Below, piece by piece: positions 23,438 through 33,524 of a stretch of 64,000 nt of DNA. The notes under the pieces are model-generated. The model saw nothing but the letters and a program-made list of their open reading frames with translations. It was not told the DNA's origin and did no database searches. The number at the start of each line of letters is the position of its first letter. The first letter of the stretch is position 1. The position numbers and the translations under genes were made by a program. The DNA comes from Imbricaverruca yamaguchii (lineage: Eukaryota > Arthropoda > Thecostraca > Neoverrucidae), in assembly GCA_034440575.1 (NCBI GenBank), contig JAOTOL010001463.1, forward strand, positions 322,001 through 386,000. Direction: 5' to 3'.

Positions 23438-23659
23438 ATGGCCATTACAAATGCCTATGTGAAACAAATTGGAAGAAATGGAAGACGCGAACTATATCAG
23501 CTCTTGCGTGGGCCTGAACCAGACTTGCAACGCAAGGAAGAACTCATTGCAGGAATGTTCAAATGCGCCAAGAACAGATGGTATTTTGGCAAGCACATTT
23601 TCATAAGTTACTCAATGACGGTTTGCATGTCTAGCATTCCATGTGGTACAGCATCATAA
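23438..23659 (+). CDS. Unassigned short coding candidate (74 codons)
   Basis: From the ATG at 23,438 the frame reads MAITNAYVKQIGRNG, then RRELYQLLRGPEPD, QRKEELIAGMFKCAKNRWYF and GKHIFISYS, ending at TAA (23,657-23,659). The frame is open upstream to 23,351. Residue composition is protein-like: an amphipathic Lys/Arg/Glu/Leu-rich middle, then an aromatic Cys-containing block. It is not repeat-derived. AATAAA follows at 23,725-23,730, about 65 bp after the stop, as expected for the 3' end of a gene or retrocopy. I do not recognise the family. A chance frame cannot be excluded. Confidence 0.3.
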   Translation: MAITNAYVKQIGRNGRRELYQLLRGPEPDLQRKEELIAGMFKCAKNRWYFGKHIFISYSMTVCMSSIPCGTAS

Positions 23660-23794
23660 TTCATCGAGTTAGGTAGGTAATGGTTACACTAGATCATTGA
23701 TAAATGATCACACAAGCAGAGTTCAATAAAGCTGGATAAAATTCCAATGCTCTTTTAATGTACAATATGCAAGGTGAAGTATCCTTCTTTCGGT

Positions 23795-24470
23795 CAGAGC
23801 AGGAGGGGTGGTCTCGCGGCCTATCAGAGCGGGAGGGGTGGTCTCGCGGCCTATCAGAGCGGGAGGGGTGGCTTCGCGGCCGGTCAGAGCGGGAGCGGTG
23901 GTCTCGCGGCCGGTCAGAGCGGGAGCGGTGGTCTCGCGGCCGGTCAGAGCGGGAGCGGTGGTCTCGCGGCCTGTCAGAGCGGGAGGGGTGGTCTCGCGGC
24001 CTGTCAGAGCGGGAGGGGTGGTCTCGCGGCCTATCAGAGCGGGAGGGGTGGTCTCGCGGCCTGTCAGAGCGGGAGGGGTGGTCTCGCGGCCTGTCAGAGC
24101 GGGAGGGGTGGTCTCGCGGCCGGTCAGAGCGGGAGGGGTGGTCTCGCGGCCTGTCAGAGCGGGAGGGGTGGTCTCGCGGCCGGTCAGAGCGGGAGGGGTG
24201 GTCTCGCGGCCTATCAGAGCGGGAGGGGTGGTCTCGCGGCCTGTCAGAGCGGGAGGGGTGGTCTCGCGGCCTGTCAGAGCGGGAGGGGTGGTCTCGCGGC
24301 CTATCAGAGCGGGAGGGGTGGTCTCGCGGCCTGTCAGAGCGGGAGGGGTGGTCTCGCGGCCTGTCAGAGCGGGAGGGGTGGTCTCGCGGCCTGTCAGATC
24401 GGGAGGGGTGGTCTCGCGGCCTGTCAGAGGGGGAGGTGTGGTCTCGCGGCCGGTCAGAGCGGGAAGGGTG
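23795..24470. repeat. 30-bp minisatellite A, about 22 copies
   Basis: The unit is GTCAGAGCGGGAGGGGTGG followed by TCTCGCGGCC and one further base, repeated with an exact 30-bp period. Variants are CTATCAG/CTGTCAG/CGGTCAG and GGGAGGGG/GGGAGCGG. Since 30 is a multiple of three and the unit has few stops, most frames on both strands show 10-residue repeats, such as RSDRPRDHPS on the minus strand. No start context, domain or codon bias supports a protein. Confidence 0.96.
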
Positions 24471-24534
24471 GGGGAGTCTCGCGATGGTCGGGCAGTAGGA
24501 GCTGACGGTCATCGGCGCTTCGACAGCCTCAGGC

Positions 24535-24755
24535 GAAGGGTGGTCCCCAGCGGAATGGTTTCGGAGTGGGTGGTCCCCAGCGGAATGGTGTCGGAGTGGG
24601 TGGTCCTCAGCGGAATGGTGTCGGAGTGGGTGGTCCCCAGCGGAATGGTGCCAGAGTTGGTGATCCTCAGCGGAATGGTGTCGGAGTGGATGGCCCTCAG
24701 CGGAATGGTGTCGGAATGGGTGGTCCTCAGCGGAATGGTGTCGGGATTGGGTGGT
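24535..24755. repeat. 30-bp minisatellite B, about 7 copies
   Basis: The unit contains CAGCGGAATGGTGTCGGAGT and GGGTGGTCC, with an exact 30-bp period, about 70 bp after array A ends. Its sequence is unrelated to array A apart from GGTGGTC. Confidence 0.94.
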
Positions 24756-24779
24756 GCCCGCTATGTCCGCTACGCCTGA

Positions 24780-27700
24780 GAGGGATTAATTTATACTCGT
24801 CTCTGTTTCTGTCTGTATGTCGCTCAATTGAGGACAAAATAAATAACAACCAGACCCAATCAGAACTCCGCGCTTTGGTTTTCACATCCATCTACATTTG
24901 CATTCGGGTTGTTTGGAAGAGGCTGTCTGCGACATGAAGCATTATGTTTCATTTTTGGAGGATAATTTCATGCAAAAGTGCGTTGAGGTTAGCCAAGTAC
25001 TTCAGGTGACAGGCGTTCCGAAGTTATTCGTTATTCCAACAATACTACATTTTCAGAGATAGCCCCCAGTTTAGCTTGATAAGCCTGACCTACATCATAG
25101 CAGTTATTGGGTATTGCAGTTCATCATCAGGGCACTCTAGCCGCAGAATTTACTCCGTATCGCCAACATTAAACTAAACATCGAAAGGAGCATCGGGGAA
25201 GATATTGTCAATGTTGCCAATCGAGGTAGGTAATTCTTGCCAAGCCCTGAATCAGCGAGCTAAGTCAGGGCGGTACACCATCAACAACAGTCGGGAGGCA
25301 TGCTGCGTCAATCATGCATCAAGACAACACCGAGCTAATGTGTTCGGGTAATGTACCTGCAGACGAATGTCAAATCGAACAACACCTACTTGGTGAATTC
25401 GAAATATTGATCGCATAATAAAGTAAATGGAAGCAGATGGAGCTGATTATTGGAACGTGGCAGAGTGCATCACTGACAGGTACAGTAACGAAGCGATTTC
25501 GTAAAACGCCGACATTGTTAAATCGTCCGACCAAACTTCGCATGAAAGACCGGTGACACCGAACAACGGCAACAGACGGAGCAAACGAGCATAAGCACGA
25601 GCACGAGCTCGAGGACGAGCATGAGCACGAAATGCATCCCTTCCTGGGACCTACCACGTCAGCTCGTCTGAGCAGTGGTCATAATATCCCGGGTATCATG
25701 TGGTTAGTTAGCCGACTGGATTCGGACATCCGTGCCAAACAGTTGGAGAGAGTTGTGATGAGCCTTACTGGGATCCTACGTGCTGCATACAGAAGCTGCC
25801 ATATACGCCGGCTGAACGTTACCACAAGCGGTGTCATGGGGCGGCGTCAGTCTCCCCCCACCCCGCCCCCACTCCTCCTCCCGACACACTGCATGGATAA
25901 GGAAATATCGGTCACGTCCTCGGCAAGACTCGTTAGCACTCAGATGTGATAGCAGATGGCCAGCCATGCGACCATTTGCATGACGAAACACACCGCGGTG
26001 GAAACGTCGACCCTCCCCCACATTCCCACCCCAGACGGCTGTTCACTGGTTGGAAACGTTCTAGCCTGTCAGCCAGATTTGAATGCTTCGTTGGATCATT
26101 ATCAGCAATTTGGATATGCAACATATTTTCCTTTCATTTTGCGTTATATACTTCACTTAGCTCGACCATACACTGAGAAATGCTGCTTTGAAAGACAGGG
26201 TATAAAACATTTCGCTTTTATTCAAGTTCGTTGTAATCTGTCTTGTCCTGGGGATCATAATCTGTCGATAGACCTTCGACAGCCAAGATCAAACATCAGA
26301 ACAATTTTCTGAGTTTTCATTCCGTTTACGTGATAGGATGTGTGACGACCAAATACTTCACGTCACAAACGGTTTATTTTTTATCTCCATAGATCACCTA
26401 TATCTATGCGATTGAATGTAGCAGTCCCTGGGCTCTGTAAGTCTGCAAATACGCAAGAATATTGTAGTTTTATCAAGTGCATGAAGTTCATCGCTGAAAT
26501 TATAATGTTGAAAGTCGTGTATCCTCTTCGCTGGTGCCATCAAAAAGAGTCGTGTTATCTTTCCGTTTACCATGTTTGTATGGGGGGTTTCATGCCTATG
26601 ATTTGGTCGATTTTATGCGTACGTTATACTTGCTCTGACATTTTCCAAATTATGAGCGTGATCGAATATATAAACCAGACAAATAGGTTGTTTTCTTCTT
26701 CTCTTATTGCCTCTCCCTGGTACGATACATGAAGTATTGTCTTTATCCAGCAGTGGAACCGAGGAGGGCAGCACAGTCCCGGGATGTACATTTGACCCAA
26801 TTTGTTTCGACAAGACATCCAATATTCTAAGCTTCCCCAAACGTTTAGCTAGTTTAAATTGGCTGAAGTCCAGGAGTTATATTTGTCTTAACATCATGCC
26901 GACTTTCGTATTAAAATTTCCACACTGAACTGAAAAGCTTTGCGACGGCCACATCGAAACATTATGGTTGCGAGTCTGCCTTTACCATTGAGTTTGTTTG
27001 AAAACAATGTATGTTTCCAGAACTGCATAATGCGTGATTGGTATATTTCAGGCAGTACGAAACATGTTTGAAGAAGTCGAGTATTAATCGGTACATTAAT
27101 ATTCATTTTGAATTCAAACTGGACGACACCTTACATCACCTGAGCCAGTGGTATTAATGAAGTAAAACATGCCAAATTGTAATGAGCATGTATATAACAG
27201 TGAAGTATCCAGATTAGTACGACACAAAAATATACTATGATGACGTATAACTTGGAGCATGCGGTCATTACGCAGCTGGCTCTTTTGCTCGACCAACGTT
27301 TAACTTATTTTGACCAAACCATTTTATTTGCATGTGTTTCGAGACCAAGGGATACGTTGCTGTCAAATGACACATGGAGCGGTGAATTCCAACCGGTAGG
27401 ATCAATCGATAGTTTCGAAGAAAAACTCAGACATTCTTCATTCTCGATCTTCGATTGTATGACGTCAGATACTTCGTCAACGTTGGGTCAGATTCGGCAA
27501 GCTCTCATTTCACTAGAATCCTATCCCCGAGATTGACATGCTTTTCTCTGACAAGAAATATGATCCGAGGTGGATGTAATTGATATTTATTTACAATCAT
27601 GTGTCTAATCCAGGTTAGTCGTCCTGGATTTGGTAAAGATGCGTTTTAGGGCAAAAGTCGAAGAGGATATTACAAGTTGTTTCTACAGCAGAAACTTACT

Positions 27701-28575
27701 TGTGCATTTCCTAACTTTGAGGTATTTGTGTACTATTAATGGAGTGGTAGACCTGGTTTCGGAGCTTCTATCAGCCAGCACCATGCTCCACGTCATTGCA
27801 AAACAGCACCATTCAAAATTTGAATAGAAAATGAGATGATTTGTCGAATAGGGTACTGCTCAGAATGTGTTCGTTGGCTGGTCGTTGGGGCCCAACGTCG
27901 CTTCAACTCTCTAGCACCCTGGCGCCACTGTGGGCTGAAGCCCTAACATGCTGATAACAAGTACCGCAGAACCAATGGTGTGCTGGATCACACATATCTT
28001 TTAGTTCACATTTTCATCTTTTAGCTCAGCTCTGGCATAGCTTTTTGTTCCGCCGTGGTGTGAAGAGCAGGGTGGGAATTAAGGCACTTCTTTTGAGATT
28101 TCATCTCTTAAAACATTTTTGCACTCCGGGTTCATACTGGATAGAATGGGCCTCACATGTGCTCCGACACAGACATGCAGAAGGAAGAAAAATACCACTA
28201 AAAACAAACACAAGATTGAAATAAACATCCACCAAACAACATGACATTCTACTTACGATTACCAAATAAACCAACCACTTTCGTACCATCAAACACACAG
28301 ACAACATCCGAACACGCACCACACCGAACCACAACCAACGGAAATGCCAACAGTAACGCGCCAGACCTCGCGCCTGCGCCTGCGAGCAGAAACCTGCTTT
28401 CAAGCAACCCTATAGTGATAAAATTAATAGTTTTAAGAGACATCTTCCGGAGTCCCGGAGGCCGCCGATCAGAATTTGCTTTGTTAGCGTTTTCTGTTCT
28501 TAAAACTGTCTTTCAACCAATCGGTGGAAGGTATTTTTTATATGACGTCTTAACCATTAGCAACTTTGAACACAT
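24780..28575. other. 3.8 kb without a recognised gene
   Basis: AT-richer, mostly unique-looking sequence. A degenerate GAGCACGAGCTCGAG-type hexanucleotide repeat lies at about 25,588-25,632. One TGACGTCA lies at about 27,459. Open frames up to 118 codons (for example 25,956-26,312) match nothing I know. It ends at the long-inverted-repeat transposon. Confidence 0.45.
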
Positions 28576-28600
28576 GTTTAACAGTTGAACACAGTAGCAA

Positions 28601-29188
28601 CATTCCACGTCAAATCGCACAAGAAATTCCCCGATTCCCTCCGATTTTGATGAAAATTGGTACACCTGTAGTACCAAGGGACAGAACCCCACACGCCAAC
28701 TTTTAGCCCAGAGTGACCTCTGGGGTCAGATCTAGAGGTAATCCTAAATCATGATTTTTTACCGACTTGACATCAATAAATTGCAAATATCTCAGGTATT
28801 ATTTAATTTAGCGGAATTAAATTGGTGTCAAAGTGCGCAGAAGCCCTGGGCCATTCAGAAATATGGCAAAAGTTGCACGTGACCTTCCCGTGACCTTTGA
28901 CCTAACCAGGTCAAAGTATACAAATATATTTTTATATATGTTTGCCTGCCCCTAATTCGACTAATCTGTGCTATATTAATGGTCGTGATATTATCTAAGA
29001 ATCTGCAAAAAAGAAAGGCGGAGACTTGAAAACTTTTTTAGATATTGGCCTTTGAGTATTGTCATAAGACCAAATGGATGCATGCCCCGAGGCTATTTAC
29101 CATATCATAGATGATAACTCTGGTTACCTTCGTCCGATTATCGTCAAATTTGGTGTGCAAGTCATTGGTGGCAAACTGAACTATTTTC
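28601..29188 (+). repeat. Left terminal inverted repeat
   Basis: Pairs with 30,540-31,137 on the opposite strand. Landmarks shared with the other arm are ATTTTGATGAAAATTG, TACACCTGTAGT, GTGACCTCTGGGGTCAGAT, CTAAATTTAG-like AT blocks, GGCCATTCAGAAATATGGCA, GTGATATTATCTAAGAA and CTGAACTATTTTC at the inner end. It carries several TGACC/GGTCA half-sites. Confidence 0.9.
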
Positions 29189-29241
29189 ACTAAAAGGAAC
29201 TGAACTGAACTAAAAGGAAACACTAGCTCCTGCAGAGGTAA

Positions 29242-29868
29242 TTGTTATTGGATATTTTTTCCGAAAACTACGCTATGGTTACACAGGATGAGGTACAGCC
29301 CCATCACTGGAACAAACTGCAGGTGACAATCCATCCGTTTGTGGCTTATTGGCGAAACAGCGCAGGGGACCTCAAACATTTTTCTTACTCTGCCATTTCT
29401 GACTCCCTGACGCATGATACTGTGGCTGTCCACCTGTTTCAAGGAAAACTCATTGAGCGCCTGGAAGCAGAATTAGGCCAGCGCCCCAAGAAGATATTTT
29501 ATTTTTCAGATGGGGCTGCCTCGCAATACAAAAATTGTAAGAATTTCCTAAATTTGACAGAGCATTCCGTCGACTTTGGAATAGACGCCGAGTGGCATCT
29601 CTTCGCAACCGCTCACGGAAAGGGACCGTGTGATGGCATTGGTGGGACGTTGAAAAGGTTTTATCAGTTTGTAAAAAACCATGCCACCGGCACGTGCGTG
29701 GAGTATTTTCCCAAAACCGAGTGGGTCAAAGAAACCAAAGCGTTGAATGACAGATTCGCAGCTGCTCGCACAATACCGGGAACAAGGAATGTCCATCGTG
29801 TTACTCCGTCTCCACGTAATGGTATGGTGGTTGTGAGATGGTTTTCCGGCAGCGAGACGGGCCGTTAG
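29242..29868 (+). pseudogene. C-terminal part of a DDE-like transposase candidate
   Basis: The 208-residue frame opens at a TTG (first ATG at residue 12), consistent with loss of the N-terminal coding region. It contains LLDIFSENYAMVTQDEVQ with Asp4, HPFVAYW, SLTHDTVAVH, KIFYFSDGAASQYKN with Asp90, and AHGKGPCDGIGGTLKRF with Asp131. The order (Asp in an early strand, Asp after a hydrophobic strand, Asp in a Gly-rich segment before a helix) suggests an RNase H-fold DDE/DDD nuclease; that is inference from motif layout. I recall the YFSDG...SQYKN and HGKGPCDGIGG blocks from uncharacterised proteins in many invertebrate genomes, but no established function. The frame ends at TAG, followed by about 670 bp without clear continuation. 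Its position between long inverted repeats supports a transposase role. Confidence 0.7.
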
Positions 29869-30539
29869 GTGCGTGTGGCGAAAAAGGTTGGTAGTTCTTC
29901 GTGAATATACTGTACTGCTGTTCAACTTGTTTTATGGTCGCGGCTATTTGCATCTCAGAAAAATTTACTGGCCCTCCCGATAAAATGTTAGTACGAAACG
30001 CACGCGAGCTGAAACAATATATTCAGGCCATAAAAACCGAGGAAACATATTTTTTTGCGAATAACTTTTGCCAAAATAAATATAGAAATATAATTTTGTT
30101 ACAATCGTATTTTCCTCGTCAGGCCGCGTTGATTGATGTATCACATGACTTAGCTAGCTGAACATTTGATCCTGACCCCAGTTGACCTCCAGGTCACCCT
30201 AAACCGAGGTCAAGTGATGACCTAGCTAGATCATATTATACATCATGATTAACCAGAGGATCTCGGTGGCATTGAAATTATTTCTCTATCTTGATTCTAT
30301 ATAAAGTTATTGACGAAAGTGTGACATGACCTCATAGTGACCTCACGTGACCTTGCAGAGGACACTTGTTCAAAATCAAACTTGGCTCGTTTTAGTAGCC
30401 TAACCTAAAACTAGGTAATATAGCCTGTACGAGCCAAATTCAGCGTTTCTTGTTCAGGAAAATATTTTTGTTTCCCTGTTGGTTTGTAATGGAGAGGTCA
30501 CTGCCAGGTCATGTGAGGTCAGGTCAACTTGAAAATCTG

Positions 30540-31137
30540 GAAAATAGTTCAGCTTGCCACTGATGATTTGCTCACCAGATTTGACGATAATTGGACCAAG
30601 GAAACCAGAGTTATCGATGATATGGTAAATAGCCTCGGGCATGCTTTGATTTGGTCCTATGACAATACCTACTCAGAGGCCGACATCTCAAAAAGTTTTA
30701 GAGTTTCCGCCTTCCTTTTTTGCACGTTCTTAGATAATATCACGACCATTAATTCAGCCACGTTTAGTCGAATTAGGGGCAGGCAAACATATAGACAAAT
30801 GCATTTGTATACTTTGACCTCGTTAGATCAAGGGTCACGGAGAGGTCACGTGCAACATTTGCCATATTTCTGAATGGCCGAGGGTTTCTGCGCACTTTAA
30901 CACCAATGTCGTTCCGCTAAGTTAATTAACATCTAAGATATATGCATTTGATTGTTGTCAAGTCGGTAAAAATAGGCGACCTAGGATGACCTCTAAATCT
31001 GACCCCAGAGGTCACCCAGGGCTGAAAGTTGGCGTGTACGGTTCGTTCACTTGGCACTACAGGTGTATCAATTTTCATCAAAATCGGAGGGGGTCGGGTT
31101 CAAAATAGCCAATTCTTGTGCGATTTGACGTGGAATG
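30540..31137 (-). repeat. Right terminal inverted repeat
   Basis: Reverse-complement partner of 28,601-29,188, about 10 bp longer because of small indels. Reading inward from 31,137 on the minus strand gives CATTCCACGTCAAATCGCAC, then CCCCCTCCGATTTTGATGAA, then TGACCTCTGGGGTCAGAT. It ends inside at CTGAACTATTTTCC. Confidence 0.9.
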
Positions 31138-33524
31138 CTCCAGTGTCAAACTGCAAACACAAGACCTTGACTGATCCTTTGCTTTGCGCACCGCTATCGC
31201 ATCCGACTGTGGCGTGTGCGGTATGGTGTTGGGTCCGTATCACGTAGGGAATTTGCTGCGTAGGTAGGTAGTTAGTTAGTTATTTGAGTTTAAGGGCGCT
31301 TCGACCAAAACGTGATCATTTAGCGCCTTGCGTAGGTAGGTAGGTGTGCGCTCTGAGCTGAGAGCAAAGTGTGAATTATTTGTGTTTGTTTTTCATTCGG
31401 CTAGCCTTGTACTGAGACCAACAGTGAAAGGAAAGCGCATTGGTCCTGTGAGTTATGAGAGACTGAGCTGAGCTGACTACCACTCCCGGCCTTGCGGTGT
31501 CATCCATTGTTCACTTCTTTGTTCCCATGCTTTGATGTGACCAAAAATGACAATGTGTGTTACTAATGCATATCACGTAGGTACTGACTAGGTAGGTACA
31601 TAGGATTTTCCCATCGGCCATCGGTAAATAGATTCCATGCATCAAAAAATATTTTCCCTGAAAATGTACTCTGGAAGAAGTCTGTTTGCACTCAGACTCC
31701 AAACCCGGAAAATAAATTTTCCACTCTGGTGAAGAGCTGTAATTCCATTCGGGCCGACATCGCTTCATCACTAGCGGCAGCCAGCTTCCCGAGACGCTTC
31801 ACAATGCTATGTGCTGATGTACGCTGGTTCAACAGGCTCACTGAGTCACGTAAGGTACGATCTAAAAATGAGAGGCTACCATTGGCTACAAGGGCGCTGG
31901 GGGCACGCTACACTCCCCAAACTCCCCTTGCCCTCAGACTTTCCGAGATCACAAGGACGCTGGGAGCAGGCTGCACTCCCCCTACTCCCCTCGCCCTCCG
32001 GCCTTCCGAGGCGAGGGTCTCAGTCACCATATGTGATATGAAACAGGGATCGTCATGATCAAGCCGGACTGTGTCAGGAGTGGTCTCCAGGGTGCCCTGT
32101 CATGGTAACACCGGTATGAGAAAGCTGAACTCGTGCGCGTGATAGGTTCGGTCGCCGTTTTTGAGCCAAGGTCTCCAGGCCAACTGCGGCAAGAGTCAGC
32201 GGAATCGTATCTGAACCGCAAGTCATAATGATTTCCTCTTTGTTATATTCTTAGGGCACTTAGGATACATTTTTTGCTTTAGAGGGATATCCACCATTAA
32301 CACGAACATTGTCTATTACATGGCTGATAAAGGTGATCCGTTAAAACTATCCGTCAGCGTCTCCGCCGGGCTGGTCGTGCTCCGTTGGCTGTTACAGGCG
32401 CCCGAGTTTTGCCGTTCTCTCCCGGCTACTCGTCCCATAGCCTTGTGCTCGTCCCCTATCTATGTTCTATCTTCACTGGTACGTCAGGATTGTTCCATTT
32501 AACATTTTGTCTTGCTCGAAGTTCCACGAAATTCCAGCTTTCGCGTTCTATTTGAAACATAACCATATTTGAAGTCCCATGAAACTGTCCTAAACGCGTT
32601 GGTCTTCTCATGTAGTTTGGAAGAGAAGCTAGACGAAAAAGCGCTCCTGAAATAATTGGCAAATAAAAGTTGCTGCATCAGATTCGCCTTATATTTGTTC
32701 TTAAAAAATACACAGCAGCTAATATCTTCCGAAATATCCACCAGTCATTTTGCTTGCTGATTGGAATTCCCTCGAACCACCCAAACTTTTTCCTCCATTT
32801 TCGGCCAATGGAACTGGCTGAAAAATCCCCACACGCTATTCCGTCCATAACATGTCTTCTTATTCCTCAAGCCTACTCTCTTCGCAAGTGCTGGCCTTCT
32901 CCGCATTCCCCTTAGCCACCCTTCACCTGCTTACCCCCGGTACGAGGCTGGTCTATTTGACACCATACACATTCCTGTCAATTAATTTCCAGATCCCTGT
33001 TCCAGTCCCCGCTTAGCGGACCCTCTGCTTGGCCCTGTCGACTCATCTCACCATTCCTCCTCCCGCCTGGTCTCCAGCTTCGTGTCCCTGACCGTCTTTC
33101 AAGTCATGGTTCCCTCATCTCTAGCTCCTGTTCCAGCCGAAGCTCCAGGCCGGTTTCCATAATGCTCCCGCGCCCAGACCGGCTCGCCTCCGTATCCCCA
33201 CACCCACCGGTTCAGCCCGCCGTCATGAGGGCGCGGTGAGCGGCGGGTGACAGCAGCGCCGGCGGACCGGTGAGCCCCCGGCGCGGCGGCCGTGCCGATT
33301 TGGCAACGTGGCGGCTGGCCCTGAGCCGCAGCGGCTGACCCAGTTAGAAGTGGTACCAATGTCAGTCGGACGCTGGTGCGCGGACGCGCAGGTGAGCCGT
33401 ACACCGGGCCGTATTGATCACGGCCGAGATCAGGTGCGGCGCTCATGGCGCGCCAGAGTCGCCGCCGCAGGAGCGGCGTGCAGAGTCGCCGTCTGTGCCC
33501 GGCGGCGGCGGCGGCCACCGCGCG
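31138..33524. other. No gene recognised; 63-bp duplication and GTAG runs
   Basis: GTAG tetranucleotide runs occur at about 31,259-31,285 and 31,329-31,346, each preceded by TTGCG or TGCG. At about 31,891-32,016 a 63-bp unit containing CGCTGG...CACTCCCC...CCTTCCGAG occurs twice in tandem, with differences. From 33,150 the sequence becomes strongly GC-rich up to the 42-bp array. No gene supported. Confidence 0.5.

Larger units (their letters stand above)
28601..31137. mobile_element. DNA transposon with ~590-bp terminal inverted repeats and a DDE-like ORF fragment
   Basis: The sequence from 28,601 inward is the reverse complement of the sequence from 31,137 inward. The outermost 25 bp are identical (starting CATTCCACGTCAAATCGCAC), and similarity continues for about 590 bp on each side with substitutions and small indels. 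Between the arms (29,189-30,539) lies a 5'-truncated open frame encoding a conserved protein with candidate catalytic Asp residues. Weaker inverted similarity (CAGTTGAACAC versus CAGTTTGACAC) reaches about 20 bp beyond both ends, so the true termini may lie slightly outside. I could not find a clear target-site duplication, so no superfamily is assigned. This copy is probably not self-mobile. Confidence 0.85.

Noticed and set aside
23694..24512. Arg/Asp-rich 272-residue minus frame and 323-residue plus frame over the 30-bp arrays
   Set aside because: Both strands are open simultaneously due to a 30-bp period; most parsimoniously a minisatellite.
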